Of a stretch of 64,000 nt of DNA, positions 8,855 through 19,513 are shown in pieces. Source of the DNA: Janthinobacterium sp. PAMC25594. Lineage in GTDB: Bacteria; Pseudomonadota; Gammaproteobacteria; Burkholderiales; Burkholderiaceae_D. The translations under genes and the position numbers were made by a program. The DNA is taken from assembly GCF_019443505.1 (NCBI RefSeq), contig NZ_CP080377.1:2418001-2482000 (forward strand), written 5' to 3'. Every line of letters begins with the position of its first letter. Within the stretch, counting starts at the first letter, position 1. The notes under the pieces were generated by a model. It had not been told where the DNA came from and did not search any database. It saw only the letters and a program-made list of their open reading frames with translations.

Positions 8855-10111
8855 TCAGAATTGAACATTGGCGGAGAACGAAACCCCTTGGGCTCGGTAA
8901 CTATTGCTGCCCACGATAGGATTGCCACTGCGCCTGCCGCGAAATGCATCGGCTTCCAGCGTGATGTTGCGCAGCGGTGTGTAAGTCAGGCCCAGCGAAC
9001 TGCTGGTGCTCGCATCGGACAGGCCACTCAGGGCCGTGAAGCCATTGATGGTGCTGAAGTCACGCTTCTCGTGCTGCACCTGGGCATTGACACCCACCTT
9101 GGCCGTAGCGCTCCAGAAGGCCGCCACGCTGGCGCCCTTGTTCAGGCTGCTACCAACGATGCCGCCCTCGACCACCTGGAATTCGCGCCACAGTGCCGCA
9201 TTGAAACGCAATTTTCCCGTCGCCACCCAATCGGCAATCAGGCGGCCGTTGGTGCCGCTGCTGCTGCCCGCACCCGACAGCGGATGCGTACGCCGCACCC
9301 AGCCGCCGAGGAACGACAGCTTGGTCGGTCCGCTGACGAGCCACAGCACATTGGCCTTGATTTCATCCTGCGTGTAATCGTTATCGGGAAAACCCGTCCC
9401 TGCGCCGCCCTTGAATTGATAGTCCGACTTCAGGCGGCGCAGCTGCACGCCCACCTTGCTGCCGCTGGCGGCGAGATAATCGAGACCCAGTTCGGTCGCG
9501 TCTTCCGAGCGGTTGTTGATCTTTTGCGCGCGCAATTCATAGTCCGCATCGAAGCGCGAAACACCTGCGCGCACCTGCCAGCTGGGATGGAACAGCCAGG
9601 TCACATCCGCATAATGGCGGCGCTGCGTGCGCAAATTGCGCTCGCTGGAATTGGTATCGGCAAATGGCGCCAGCGTTTCAAGGTAGCTGGTACCCAGATG
9701 GCCCTGTACGTGGTTGCCCAACTGCCAGGCCCAATCGACCAGCGCGTCCTTGCCGTTGTAATCGAGTTCCGTAAAGCGGTTGAAGGTCACGCGGCTCAGC
9801 TTGGCGTAGCCCGTGAACAGCTGCCGGCCGACGGGACGTTCGAACAGGAAGCCGCCCTGCACCGTCCGGCTGGTATCGCCCAGATCCGGCGTTTGCCCCG
9901 GAAACTCGCTCAGGCGCAGCAAGTTGTCGTCATAGGCAATCGACGTCTGGATGAACGGATGAATCGTGTCGCTGATTTCAGCATGGACGGCCGTGCTGAA
10001 GACAGCGCCGATCAGCAGCGACAGCGGGCCCAGGCGCGGCGTACGAAAAACAGCTCGTGCTGCATCACCGGCAGCACACTTTTTTTCAGTCAAGCTCAAC
10101 ATTTTTTTCAT
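8855..10111 (-). CDS. epsL: EpsL exopolysaccharide outer-membrane beta-barrel protein
   Basis: The start is placed at MKKMLSLTEKK (ATG 10109-10111), because longer frames would run into the upstream CPBP gene and have no export signal. This start gives a basic n-region and a signal sequence ending VFSTAVHA. The mature part begins ISDTIHPFIQTSIAYDDNLLRL, alternates amphipathic strands throughout and ends in Phe (FSANVQF), the usual C-terminus of an outer-membrane barrel. EpsL-family barrels accompany EPS operons with exosortase B and may help secretion through the outer membrane; the exact mechanism is unknown. Confidence 0.85.
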   Translation of the reverse strand: MKKMLSLTEKKCAAGDAARAVFRTPRLGPLSLLIGAVFSTAVHAEISDTIHPFIQTSIAYDDNLLRLSEFPGQTPDLGDTSRTVQGGFLFERPVGRQLFTGYAKLSRVTFNRFTELDYNGKDALVDWAWQLGNHVQGHLGTSYLETLAPFADTNSSERNLRTQRRHYADVTWLFHPSWQVRAGVSRFDADYELRAQKINNRSEDATELGLDYLAASGSKVGVQLRRLKSDYQFKGGAGTGFPDNDYTQDEIKANVLWLVSGPTKLSFLGGWVRRTHPLSGAGSSSGTNGRLIADWVATGKLRFNAALWREFQVVEGGIVGSSLNKGASVAAFWSATAKVGVNAQVQHEKRDFSTINGFTALSGLSDASTSSSLGLTYTPLRNITLEADAFRGRRSGNPIVGSNSYRAQGVSFSANVQF

Positions 10112-10152
10112 CTTTGTGATTACTGCATTAACTAATGGCGCCGATGACGCGA

Positions 10153-10824
10153 TTACCAATAAGCCCATTGCCCAGTCATGAGTACCCAGACACCCAGCAA
10201 GCCATTCGTCACGCCGTGCGCGATGATGGCCGCCCACAGGGTGCGAAAACGCACGTAGAGCCACCCATATGCTAAGCCGGCAACAATGCCCGCAAACCAC
10301 AAATTATGTTCAAAGCCAAACAGTATCGCCGTAACAACAATATAGCGAAATCTCAGCAGTGACGGTTCAACGGCCAGAAAATTCGGCGATTGTAACCAAC
10401 GTAATAGAAAGGAGCGCCAGAACAACTCTTCCATCACGGGCACCACCAACGCGGCGCCGGCGATGCGCGCCAGCACCAGTGGCCAGTCGTAGCCATTACC
10501 GGAGCGCGGATCGAAACCGGCCGACTCGCCGATGACCATCCAGGAGGCGCCCAGGTTGAGCCACAGCACCAGCACCACGATGCCCGCCAGCACGGCCCAG
10601 ACAATGGCACGCCAGCCCATGACCGCCGGACCGGGCCAGGCCAGCTCCGTATAGTGCCGGCGATATCGCCACAGCAGAGCCAGAACGACGCCAATTTTCA
10701 CCACATACAAATAGCGTAGTTGCTCCTGAGCATAGCCCGCCCATATTAACACATCAGCAATAAGAATAAAAAATAGATAAGTAAAAAAAGGCAGCACGCG
10801 TGGCAGCGCGAGTCGGTCAAACAT
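10153..10824 (-). CDS. CPBP/CAAX-like intramembrane metalloprotease of an exosortase locus
   Basis: 223-aa polytopic membrane protein with the Abi/CPBP (Rce1-like) glutamic metalloprotease motifs: EELFWRSFLLRW (EExxxR), FGFEHNLW (FxxxH) and IIAHGVTN (HxxxN/B). It matches the CAAX-prenyl-protease-related group repeatedly found beside exosortases in EPS loci. The first gene of this minus-strand run, it ends about 40 bp before epsL. Its substrate is unknown; trimming of a PEP-CTERM or EPS assembly protein is a reasonable guess from context only. Confidence 0.85.
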   Translation of the reverse strand: MFDRLALPRVLPFFTYLFFILIADVLIWAGYAQEQLRYLYVVKIGVVLALLWRYRRHYTELAWPGPAVMGWRAIVWAVLAGIVVLVLWLNLGASWMVIGESAGFDPRSGNGYDWPLVLARIAGAALVVPVMEELFWRSFLLRWLQSPNFLAVEPSLLRFRYIVVTAILFGFEHNLWFAGIVAGLAYGWLYVRFRTLWAAIIAHGVTNGLLGVWVLMTGQWAYW

Positions 10825-11099
10825 GAAGGCGCTCCCCCGTTTCCGGTCTGGTGATGGCTGGCAAATACAGATTGCTTGCGGCCGGCGCCGCTACAATAAC
10901 AACACGGGGAATAGTATCAGCAATATTGTCTTTGATGCATCAACAAGACGCAATGCCGCTCCGGGGTCTGTAACGGAGAGTATGTTACCACCCGACACGC
11001 TACACGCGTCGGGCGGCAACACCCGCTTCAGCCAGAGTTTATCACTACAGTATCAATTTTGATATTGATTGCCGCAGGCGGCAATCAATGACAGGCAAC
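10825..11099. other. Intergenic region, EPS locus promoter side
   Basis: 275 bp between the ABC-F gene and the CPBP gene. It contains the ABC-F terminator hairpin (listed separately) and, towards 10900-10960, presumably the promoter of the CPBP-epsL-transferase unit. No coding frame is supported. Confidence 0.35.
11064..11089 (-). terminator. Hairpin after the ABC-F gene
   Basis: A perfect 12-bp inverted repeat, ATTGATTGCCGC and its complement, separated by only 2 nt (effective 4-nt loop). It starts about 10 bp past the ABC-F stop codon. The U-tract is poor, but a second small AT dyad (ATCAATTTTGAT) follows at once. It most likely works as a terminator or 3'-end stabiliser. Confidence 0.6.
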
Positions 11100-12992
11100 T
11101 CAGCCTTTGGCGCGCGCTTCGATCGCTTCCCACTTTTCTAGCGCTGCCAGCAACTCTTTCTCGATTTCCGCCACGCGCGCATTGAGGCGTTTGCCTTCGG
11201 CCGGCGTTTTCTTGTAGAAATCGGGATGCGACAATTGCCCTGCCAGCACGGCTTGCTCATCTTCCAACGCCGCCATGATGTTAGGCAGTTCGTCGAGCTC
11301 GCGCTGCTCCTTGTAGCTGAGCTTTTTCTGCTTGGCCGCCGGTGCGGCAGCCTCGACCTTCACGGCCGGCTTGCTGGCTGGCGCCGTGGCGATCGGCAAG
11401 GTGCCCACGCGCTCCCAGTCCGTGTAGCCGCCGACGAATTCGCGCCACTTGCCCTCGCCTTCGGCGACGATCACCTGCGTGACGACGTTGTCGAGGAAAG
11501 TACGGTCATGGCTGACGAGGAAGACGGTGCCGGTGTATTCTTCCAGCAACTCTTCAAGCAATTCCAGGGTATCGATATCCAAGTCATTGGTCGGCTCATC
11601 GAGCACCAGCACGTTGGCCGGCTTGGCGAACAGGCGCGCCAGCAGCAAACGGTTGCGCTCGCCACCAGACAGCGACTTGACGGGCGAACGGGCGCGTTCC
11701 GGCGCAAACAGGAAGTCGTTCAGGTACGTCATCACGTGGCGGCGCTGGCCATTGATCTCGACCCAGTCGCTGCCCGGCGCGATGGTTTCCATCAGGTTCG
11801 CTTCTTCGTTCAGCTGCGTGCGCATCTGGTCGAAATACGCCACTTGCAGCTTGGTGCCCAGGCGGATGGTGCCCGTGTCCGACTCTTCCTGGCCCAGGAT
11901 CATCTTCAGCAAGGTGGTCTTGCCGGCGCCGTTGGCGCCGATCAGGCCGACCTTATCGCCGCGCAGGATGGTGGCGCTGAAATCCTTGACGATGACCTTG
12001 TCGCCATAGATCTTCGAGACGTTTTCCAGGTCCGCCACGATCTTGCCCGAGCGTTCGCCGGCCGACACGTCCAGCTTGACTTGTCCCTGCTGGTCGCGGC
12101 GCGCATTGCGCGTCAGGCGCAGCGCTTCCAGGCGGCGCACGCGGCCTTCGTCACGCACGCGGCGCGCCTTGACGCCCTTGCGTATCCACACTTCTTCCTG
12201 CGCCAGGAACTTGTCGAACTTGGCGTTTTCCACGTCTTCGATTTCCAGCTGCTCGGCCTTGCGTACTTGGTACGCCGTGAAGTTGCCCGGGTACGACAGC
12301 AAGCGGCCGCGGTCGAGTTCGATGATGCGCGTGGCAACGTTGTCGAGGAAGGAGCGATCATGGGTAATGAACAGCACGCTGCCCTTGAAATCGCGCAACA
12401 GGCCTTCCAGCCACAGGATGGAGCTGAAATCCAGATGGTTGGTCGGCTCATCGAGCAGCAGCACGTCGGGCGCGGACACCAGCGCGCGCGCCAGTGCGAC
12501 GCGCTTTTGCATCCCGCCCGACAGGGTTTTCATCAGCATGTCGCCCGTCAGGTTCAGACGATCGAGCACGGTTTCCACCTTGTTCGGCAAGCTCCACGCA
12601 TCGGCCGCATCGAGTTTGACCTGGATGTCGTGCATGCGTTCCATCAATTCGTCGTCATTGCCCTGGCCAAACTGGCCCGTCAACTCGTCGTATTCCTTCA
12701 GCCATGCCTGCGATTCGCCCATGCCGGAGGCGACGGCGTCGAACACGGACATGTCCGGGTCGAATTGCGGTTCCTGCTCCACATACGCGATCTTGATGCC
12801 TTGCTGCATCACCAGCAAGCCGTCATCGAGTTTGAACTTGCCCGAAATGACCTTCAACAGCGACGATTTGCCGGTGCCGTTGCGGCCGATCAAGCCGACC
12901 CGTTCCGAGTTTTCCAGTGAAAATTCCGCGTGATCAAGCAGCGCGACGTGACCGAACGCAAGTTGCGCCGATGAAAGAGAAATGACAGCCAT
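11100..12992 (-). CDS. uup: ABC-F family ATPase, Uup type
   Basis: 630-aa soluble twin-cassette ATPase of the ABC-F translation-factor family. The start is set at MAVISLSSAQLAFG, which opens the first cassette; upstream residues in the longer frame are not conserved-looking. Cassette 1 has Walker A GRNGTGKSS, signature LSGGMQKR and Walker B LLLDEPTNHLD. Cassette 2 has GANGAGKTT, LSGGERNR and LVLDEPTNDLD. Between them is the ABC-F P-site linker (about residues 240-300). The C-terminal 80 residues form a charged coiled coil (SYKEQRELDELPN...KRLNARVAEIEKEL), the Uup-specific DNA/ribosome-binding domain. No transmembrane partner is nearby, as expected. Confidence 0.93.
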   Translation of the reverse strand: MAVISLSSAQLAFGHVALLDHAEFSLENSERVGLIGRNGTGKSSLLKVISGKFKLDDGLLVMQQGIKIAYVEQEPQFDPDMSVFDAVASGMGESQAWLKEYDELTGQFGQGNDDELMERMHDIQVKLDAADAWSLPNKVETVLDRLNLTGDMLMKTLSGGMQKRVALARALVSAPDVLLLDEPTNHLDFSSILWLEGLLRDFKGSVLFITHDRSFLDNVATRIIELDRGRLLSYPGNFTAYQVRKAEQLEIEDVENAKFDKFLAQEEVWIRKGVKARRVRDEGRVRRLEALRLTRNARRDQQGQVKLDVSAGERSGKIVADLENVSKIYGDKVIVKDFSATILRGDKVGLIGANGAGKTTLLKMILGQEESDTGTIRLGTKLQVAYFDQMRTQLNEEANLMETIAPGSDWVEINGQRRHVMTYLNDFLFAPERARSPVKSLSGGERNRLLLARLFAKPANVLVLDEPTNDLDIDTLELLEELLEEYTGTVFLVSHDRTFLDNVVTQVIVAEGEGKWREFVGGYTDWERVGTLPIATAPASKPAVKVEAAAPAAKQKKLSYKEQRELDELPNIMAALEDEQAVLAGQLSHPDFYKKTPAEGKRLNARVAEIEKELLAALEKWEAIEARAKG

Positions 12993-13164
12993 AATGAGTA
13001 AGAGTGCTCGGGCGCCGTTTCCTGCACACCGCGTGGTGCGCAAAACAGCTGCCGATTAGATGAATGAAGCACGCATTGTACCGATATCTCGGACTTCAAT
13101 CGCTATCGACCTGTAATTGTTGCCCGCATGAAGTCAGGCTGCCGACGCGCGCTGCGTGGAAATG

Positions 13165-13239
13165 TGGTGTCGCCAGCAGGAATCGAACCTGCATTTAAGT
13201 CTTAGGAGGACCTTGTACTATCCATTGTACGATGGCGAC
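13165..13239 (-). tRNA. tRNA-Arg(CCU)
   Basis: Complete cloverleaf on the minus strand. The acceptor GTCGCCA pairs with TGGCGAC, followed by discriminator A and an encoded CCA. The anticodon stem AGGTC/GACTT closes the loop CT-CCT-AA, giving anticodon CCU. The T-arm GCAGG-TTCGATT-CCTGC is canonical. It stands alone between uup and the catabolic operon; no att duplication or integrase was seen beside it. Confidence 0.95.
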
Positions 13240-13360
13240 ACGCGCAGCGGCATTATACAGGCTGGCGCGCGCCATTGACAGCTTGCCAGGCACGCGCATG
13301 GCTGTTGGCGCTCCAGCCTGTCGGAAATGATACTGATGTGCAATATTTCAGCACCGGCTC

Positions 13361-13753
13361 TTAGTCGGGCAGCACCGCCGTCACCTCGATTTCCACTCTG
13401 GCGCGATCCTCGATCAGGCCGGCCACCTGCACCGCCGTCATCGCAGGAAAATGCTTGCCGATCAGCTCACGGTAGGCCACGCCGATTTGCGGATACGCCG
13501 CCACGTACTCCTTCTTGTCGAGCACATACCAGTTCATGCGCACGATGTGCTCGGGCAAGGCGCCCGCCTCGGCCAGCACGGCGACGATATTCTGCAGCGC
13601 CTGGCGCACCTGCCCCGCGAAATCGTCCGTGTGAAACTGACCCTGCGCATCCCAGCCTATCATGCCGCTGACATACACCGTGCGCCCGCTGGCGGCCACG
13701 CCGTTCGCATAGCCGCGCGGCCTGGCCCATCCCGCTGGTTGCAGCACTTGCAT
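13361..13753 (-). CDS. RidA family enamine/imine deaminase
   Basis: 130-aa Rid/YjgF-family protein. Start at MQVLQPAGW because a strong AGGAG lies 7 nt upstream. Recognisable features are ARPRGYANGV near the N-terminus, VSGMIGWDAQGQF, QVRQALQNIVAVL and the C-terminal VEIEVTAVLPD. RidA enzymes hydrolyse reactive enamines/imines to ketones and ammonia. It is the last gene of the aromatic-CoA operon, 26 bp after the acyl-CoA dehydrogenase. This fits an amino-substituted substrate: after dearomatisation of 2-aminobenzoyl-CoA the ring amine becomes an enamine that must be lost. That link is an inference from neighbours. Confidence 0.9.
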   Translation of the reverse strand: MQVLQPAGWARPRGYANGVAASGRTVYVSGMIGWDAQGQFHTDDFAGQVRQALQNIVAVLAEAGALPEHIVRMNWYVLDKKEYVAAYPQIGVAYRELIGKHFPAMTAVQVAGLIEDRARVEIEVTAVLPD

Positions 13754-13779
13754 CGTGTTCTCCTGGTTATTCATACCGT

Positions 13780-14934
13780 TCATGCGTCCACCGCCGCCTC
13801 GCGCAGCAATTCGCGCGCGATGATCAATTGCTGTACTTCGCTGGCGCCCTCGTAAATGCGCAAGGCGCGAATTTCGCGGTACAGGCGCTCGACCGGATGC
13901 CCGCTGACCACGCCCATGCCGCCGAACAGTTGCACGGCAGCGTCGATCACCTGCTGCGCCGTCTCGGTGGCCGTCAGCTTGGCCATCGCCGCCTCCTTCG
14001 TCACCTTGCGGCCCTGGTCGCGCTGCCAGGCGGCGCGGTAGGTAAGCAGGGCGGCGGCGTCGATGCCGGTGGCCATTTGCGCCAGCTTGGCCTGCGTCAG
14101 CTGGAAGTCCGCCAGGGTCTGGCCGAACATCTGGCGCTTTGTCGCGTGGCGCAGCGCTTCATCGAAGGCGCGCCGCGCAAAACCCAGCGCGGCGGCGGCC
14201 ACCGAGGTGCGGAACACGTCGAGTGTCGCCATCGCCACCTTGAAGCCCTGCCCCGCCTCGCCCAGGCGCTGCGACACGGGCACGCGGCAATTGGCAAAAC
14301 GCAGGCGCGCCAGCGGATGCGGCGCGATCACGGCGATGCGCTCGGCGATTTCCAGCCCGGGATTGTCGGCATCGACGATGAAGGCGCTGATGCCGCGCGC
14401 ACCGGGCGCCTCGCCCGTGCGGGCGAACACCACGTAAAAGTCGGCGATGCCGCCGTTCGAGATCCACGTCTTTTCGCCATCGAGCACATACGCGTCGCCG
14501 TCGCGCCGCGCAGCGCACGCCATGGCCGCCACGTCGGAGCCGGCCTGCGGCTCGGAAAGGGCAAACGCGGCGATGCGCTTGCCACTGGCCACGTCCGGCA
14601 GATAGCGCGCCTTGTTCTCCAGGTTGCCGAACAGGCCGATGGCGCCGGAACCGAGTCCCTGCATGGCAAAGGCGAAATCGGCCAGGCCGTCGTGGCGCGC
14701 CAGGGTTTCGCGCATCAGGCAAATGGCGCGCGTGTCGATCTTGCCATCGGTGCCGGTGGCGTGCGCTAGCCAGCCGCCCTGCCCCAGTTGCGCCACCAGC
14801 GCGCGGCAGGCCGCGTCGATGTCGGCGCCATGCGCGCCATCGAGGTGCTGCGCCGCCCAGGCATCGAGCGCACGCTCAAGTTCGGCGTGGCGCGCCTCGA
14901 AAAATGGCCAGTCCAGATAGCTCGTATCACGCAT
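13780..14934 (-). CDS. Acyl-CoA dehydrogenase of the aromatic-CoA operon
   Basis: 384-aa FAD flavoprotein. Start at MRDTSYLDW with GAGGG upstream, one base after the hydratase stop; the longer frame would run into the preceding gene. Signatures are [14 protein letters not shown] and [15 protein letters not shown] (FAD/substrate loop), a C-terminal [22 protein letters not shown], and IYEGASEVQ with the presumed catalytic Glu. Probably oxidises an alicyclic acyl-CoA intermediate made after ring reduction. Close coupling to the ligase, hydratase and SDR indicates a shared beta-oxidation-like lower pathway. Confidence 0.92.
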   Translation of the reverse strand: MRDTSYLDWPFFEARHAELERALDAWAAQHLDGAHGADIDAACRALVAQLGQGGWLAHATGTDGKIDTRAICLMRETLARHDGLADFAFAMQGLGSGAIGLFGNLENKARYLPDVASGKRIAAFALSEPQAGSDVAAMACAARRDGDAYVLDGEKTWISNGGIADFYVVFARTGEAPGARGISAFIVDADNPGLEIAERIAVIAPHPLARLRFANCRVPVSQRLGEAGQGFKVAMATLDVFRTSVAAAALGFARRAFDEALRHATKRQMFGQTLADFQLTQAKLAQMATGIDAAALLTYRAAWQRDQGRKVTKEAAMAKLTATETAQQVIDAAVQLFGGMGVVSGHPVERLYREIRALRIYEGASEVQQLIIARELLREAAVDA

Positions 14935-14935
14935 G

Positions 14936-15790
<855 letters not shown>

Positions 15791-15800
15791 GGTGCTTCCT

Positions 15801-16331
15801 TTATTTATCGATGATGTCACGATCGTGTTCATTCAAGTGCTGTTTCATCTGCGACAGCAGTTCGATCAATCGGGTTTTGTCGTCCGGCGTCACGCCGTGC
15901 AGCAGTTCGGCGATCCAGCCCTCGTGCACGCGCGCCATCTCGTCGAAGGCGCGCCGCCCGGCCGGCGTCAGCTTGACGCTGTACGAGCGGCGGTCCTTCG
16001 GGTCGACCACGCGCACCACCAGTTTTTCCTGCTCCAGTTGGTCGGTGATGCCCGTGATATTGCCGCCCGTGACCATCATGCGCTTGGACAGTTCGCCCAT
16101 GCGCAAGCCTTCGGGAAAGCGCTCGAGCTGCGCCATCAAGTCGAAGCGGGGCAAGGTGATGCCGAAGCTGGCGCGCAAGCGCGTGCGCACCTCGTTTTCG
16201 ATTTTCACCGTGCACGAGAGCATGCGCAGCCACAGCTTGAGCGACTGGTGGTGGTCCTGCGTCAGGCGGCTGGACAGGTCCAGTACCGGTTGTTCTTGCG
16301 CGTCAGCGCTTTCTTTATCCATGATCTTCAT
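15801..16331 (-). CDS. MarR family regulator of the aromatic-CoA operon
   Basis: 176-aa winged-helix regulator. The helix-turn-helix/wing core is visible as [37 protein letters not shown] (recognition helix) and [19 protein letters not shown] (wing DxRS/R). Encoded inside the operon 4 bp after the SDR, so it is probably autoregulatory. MarR proteins of benzoyl-CoA/2-aminobenzoyl-CoA clusters typically bind a palindrome at the first gene and release on the CoA-thioester; the perfect dyad at 21176-21195 is the obvious candidate site. A second ATG three codons in is an alternative start. Confidence 0.9.
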   Translation of the reverse strand: MKIMDKESADAQEQPVLDLSSRLTQDHHQSLKLWLRMLSCTVKIENEVRTRLRASFGITLPRFDLMAQLERFPEGLRMGELSKRMMVTGGNITGITDQLEQEKLVVRVVDPKDRRSYSVKLTPAGRRAFDEMARVHEGWIAELLHGVTPDDKTRLIELLSQMKQHLNEHDRDIIDK

Positions 16332-16335
16332 TCAG

Positions 16336-17136
16336 TTACATTACTTCACCGCCGGCGACGGCGATCGATTGTCCATTCATGGCGGCCGATGCGGGCAGGC
16401 AGAGCCACGCCACCGCATCGGCCACTTCCTGCGGCTGCACCAGCCGGTGCTGCGGATTGGCGGCCGCCAGTTCCGCGCGCGCCGCGTCTTCGCCGCGCCC
16501 CGTCTTGCGCACGATATTCTGCACGGCTTGCGCCACCATGTCCGTTTCCGTGTAACCGGGGCAGACGGCGTTGACGGTGACGCCGCGCGGCGCCACTTCC
16601 AGCGCCAGCGCGCGCGTCAGGCCAATCACGCCATGCTTGGCGGCGACATAGGCGCTGACGTAACGGTAGCCTTTCAAGCCCGCCGTCGACGCCACGTTGA
16701 CGATACGTCCCCAGCCCGCTTCCAGCATGGCCGGCATGGCGGCCTGGCAGCAGTGAAAGACCCCCGTCAGGTTCACGGCCAGCATCTGCTGCCAGATGGC
16801 GGCGTCCGTCTTGCCGAAGGGCGCCGCGTGCGCCTGGCCCGCGTTATTGACCAGTATATCGATGCGGCCGAAATGCGCCCCCGCCTGCGCGAAGCCGGCC
16901 TGCACGGACGCTTCCACGCTCACGTCGAGCACGCAGATGGCCACCCTGCCCGCGTGGCCCGCCTCTTCCAGCTGCATGCGCGCGCGCGCCAGCCGCGCGC
17001 CATCGCGCCCGGCCAGGGTGACCCGGGCGCCCGCGTCGAGCAAGGCGCACGCGCAGGCCAGGCCGATGCCGCTGCCGGCGCCCGTCACCAGCGCGTGTTT
17101 TTCTGACAGCGTGTCCATCAATGCTTGCTTGCTCAT
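16336..17136 (-). CDS. SDR dehydrogenase (3-hydroxyacyl-CoA type) of the aromatic-CoA operon
   Basis: 266-aa classical short-chain dehydrogenase. Cofactor motif TGAGSGIG near the N-terminus, ILVNNAGQAHA, catalytic Ser in VNVASTAGLKG and YVAAK as YxxxK. In this operon it is the likely alcohol dehydrogenase step of the beta-oxidation-like lower pathway. Its start lies one base past the monooxygenase/reductase stop, with GGAAGG as ribosome site. NAD versus NADP cannot be decided confidently; the RDG after strand 2 (LAGRDGARL) leans to NADP. Confidence 0.9.
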   Translation of the reverse strand: MSKQALMDTLSEKHALVTGAGSGIGLACACALLDAGARVTLAGRDGARLARARMQLEEAGHAGRVAICVLDVSVEASVQAGFAQAGAHFGRIDILVNNAGQAHAAPFGKTDAAIWQQMLAVNLTGVFHCCQAAMPAMLEAGWGRIVNVASTAGLKGYRYVSAYVAAKHGVIGLTRALALEVAPRGVTVNAVCPGYTETDMVAQAVQNIVRKTGRGEDAARAELAAANPQHRLVQPQEVADAVAWLCLPASAAMNGQSIAVAGGEVM

Positions 17137-17137
17137 G

Positions 17138-19513
17138 TCATCCTTCCAGCAGCCGCGCGGCCACCTGTTGCGGGGTGAGGCCCGTGCTGGCGGCGGCCAA
17201 CTGGCGCTCGCGCTGCAGATTGCGTTCCAGCTGCTGCTGGCCCGGCCGGTACTGTTTCGGCCACGCTGCGCCTGCGCCGCTGTAGCCGATGCGCGCCATT
17301 TCGGTCAGGGTCCAGGCCGGGTTGGCCAGGTGCGGGCGGCCCACGGCGCACAGGTCGGCGCGCCCGGCGGCGATGATGCTGTTGGCGTGGTCGGCCTCGA
17401 AGATGGAACCGACGGCCATGCTGGCGATGCCCGCCTCGTTACGCACGCGGTCGGCGAACGGCACCTGGAACATGCGTCCGTACACGGGCTGTTCGAGTTT
17501 ACTCACCTGTCCCGAGGAACAGTCGATCAGGTCGGCGCCGGCCTGCTTGAACAGGCGCGCGATGACGACCGCATCGTCGGGCGTGATGCCGCCTTCCACC
17601 CAGTCGTGGGCCGAGATGCGCACGCTCATCGGTTTATCTTGCGGCCAGGCGGCGCGCATGGCGCGAAACACGCGCAGCGGATAACGGCAGCGGTTTTCCA
17701 GGCTGCCGCCAAATTCGTCGGTGCGGCGGTTGGTCAGCGGCGAAATAAAACTCGACAGCAGATAGCCGTGCGCACAATGCAGTTCCAGCCAGTCGAAACC
17801 GGCGACGGCGGCCGCCAGGGTGGCGTGCACGAAGTCCTGCTCGATGCACGCCAGGTCGCTTTCCGTGGCCGCGCGCGCCACCTGCGACACGCCGGCCAGG
17901 TACTGCTGCTCCGAGGCCGAGATCAACGGCCAGTTACCCTCCCTGAGTGGCAGATCGATGCCGTCCCACATGGGCCGCGTCGAGCCTTTCGCGCCCGCGT
18001 GGCCCAGCTGCAGGGCGATCTTCGCATCGCTGTTGGCATGCACGAAATCGACGATGCGCCGCCACGCCTGCGTATGCGCTTCGCTGTACATGCCGGGGCA
18101 GGCGGGCGTGATGCGCGCATCGGCCGACACGCACGTCATCTCGGCAAACACGAGGCCCGCGCCGCCCATGGCGCGCGCGCCCAGGTGCATCAGATGGTAG
18201 TCGCCCGCCACGCCATCGACGGCGCTGTACTGCGCCATCGGCGAGACGGCGATGCGGTTTTTCAGCAGCACGCCGCGCAACCGGAACGGCGTGAGCATGG
18301 GCGGCAAAGCCTGATCCAGCATGTCCACGCCGGCCTGCTCGCCCGCGCGCCGCGCCAGCCACGATTCATAGTCGGCCACGTACGCGGGATCGCGCAGGCG
18401 CAGGTTTTCATGTGAAATGCGCTGGCTGCGCGTGAGCATGGAATAGGCGAACTGCGGCGCTTCCATGGCACTGTAGCGCTCGACGTTTTCAAACCACTCC
18501 ATGGAATTGCGCGCCGCGCTCTGGATCTTCAGCACCTCGATGGCGCGCAGCTGCTGGTAGGCGGCCAGCGCGGCATCGCTGTCGGCATGCTGGCCGAAGC
18601 AGCGCGCCAGCTCGATCGCGTCTTCCAGCGCCAGCTTGGTGCCCGAGCCGATCGAATAATGCGCCGTGTGGGCCGCGTCGCCCATCAGCACGACGGGCAC
18701 GCCGTCCTGCCGGTGCACCCATTGCCGGCAAACGATGCGCGGGAAGGTGATCCACTGCGCCGAGCCGCGCAAGTGCGGCGAATTGCTCAGTAGACCTTGC
18801 CCATCGAGTTCCTCGGCGAACAGCGCTTTGCAAAAGGCGATGCCCTCTTCCTGGCTCATGCTATCGAGCCCCGCCGCGCGCCACACGTGTTCCGGCGTTT
18901 CGACGATGAAGGTCGACGTGTCGCCGTCATATTGATAGATATGCGCCTGGAACCAGCCGAATTCCGTCTGGCGGAAGGCAAACGTGAACGCCTCGAATTT
19001 CTTGCGCGTGCCCAGCCAGACGAAGCGGCAATGGCGCTGCTCGATCTCGGGCTGGTAGCTGGCCGCATAGCGCGTGCGAATGCGGCTGTTCAAGCCGTCG
19101 CTGGCGATCACCAGCTCGGCGCCGTACTGCTTCGCGATGGCCTGGTCGTCCTGCACTTCCGTCTCGAACACCAGCTGCACGCCAAGTTCCTCGCAGCGCG
19201 CCTGCAGGATATTGAGCAGGCGCTTGCGGCCGATGCCGCAAAAACCATGGCCGCCGGAGCGCACGGTCTGACCCTTGAAGTGGATCTCGATATCGTCCCA
19301 GTGGTTGAACGCTTGCAGGATGGCGCGCGCCGTCGGCTCGTCCGCGTTGGCCAGGTTGCCCAGGGTCTGGTCGGAAAACACCACGCCCCAGCCAAACGTG
19401 TCGTACGGGCGGTTGCGCTCGATGACGGTGATGCGGTGATCCGGGTTCTGCTTTTTCATGAGCAGGCTGAAATACAGGCCGGCGGGACCGCCGCCGATGC
19501 AGACGATATTCAT
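17138..19513 (-). CDS. Fused FAD monooxygenase/OYE reductase: 2-aminobenzoyl-CoA monooxygenase/reductase or salicylyl-CoA 5-hydroxylase
   Basis: 791-aa two-domain flavoenzyme. Residues about 1-390 are a class-A aromatic hydroxylase: GGGPAG at the N-terminus, the DG motif in [11 protein letters not shown] and the second FAD motif [22 protein letters not shown]. Residues about 400-780 are an old-yellow-enzyme-type TIM barrel: [17 protein letters not shown] strand, [33 protein letters not shown] and [14 protein letters not shown]. This exact fusion is known for 2-aminobenzoyl-CoA monooxygenase/reductase of Azoarcus evansii and for homologues annotated as salicylyl-CoA 5-hydroxylase. The neighbouring RidA and beta-oxidation genes, and no gentisate dioxygenase, favour the anthranilate route. 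Its start overlaps the ligase end by 4 bp. Confidence 0.93.
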   Translation of the reverse strand: MNIVCIGGGPAGLYFSLLMKKQNPDHRITVIERNRPYDTFGWGVVFSDQTLGNLANADEPTARAILQAFNHWDDIEIHFKGQTVRSGGHGFCGIGRKRLLNILQARCEELGVQLVFETEVQDDQAIAKQYGAELVIASDGLNSRIRTRYAASYQPEIEQRHCRFVWLGTRKKFEAFTFAFRQTEFGWFQAHIYQYDGDTSTFIVETPEHVWRAAGLDSMSQEEGIAFCKALFAEELDGQGLLSNSPHLRGSAQWITFPRIVCRQWVHRQDGVPVVLMGDAAHTAHYSIGSGTKLALEDAIELARCFGQHADSDAALAAYQQLRAIEVLKIQSAARNSMEWFENVERYSAMEAPQFAYSMLTRSQRISHENLRLRDPAYVADYESWLARRAGEQAGVDMLDQALPPMLTPFRLRGVLLKNRIAVSPMAQYSAVDGVAGDYHLMHLGARAMGGAGLVFAEMTCVSADARITPACPGMYSEAHTQAWRRIVDFVHANSDAKIALQLGHAGAKGSTRPMWDGIDLPLREGNWPLISASEQQYLAGVSQVARAATESDLACIEQDFVHATLAAAVAGFDWLELHCAHGYLLSSFISPLTNRRTDEFGGSLENRCRYPLRVFRAMRAAWPQDKPMSVRISAHDWVEGGITPDDAVVIARLFKQAGADLIDCSSGQVSKLEQPVYGRMFQVPFADRVRNEAGIASMAVGSIFEADHANSIIAAGRADLCAVGRPHLANPAWTLTEMARIGYSGAGAAWPKQYRPGQQQLERNLQRERQLAAASTGLTPQQVAARLLEG

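Noticed and set aside
13165..13239. Genomic island integrated at tRNA-Arg
   Set aside because: No integrase, direct repeat of the tRNA 3' end or compositional break was noticed in the adjacent operon.
17138..19513. Salicylate to gentisate pathway via salicylyl-CoA
   Set aside because: Possible from enzyme homology alone, but no gentisyl-CoA thioesterase or gentisate dioxygenase is present, while RidA and beta-oxidation genes fit anthranilate better.
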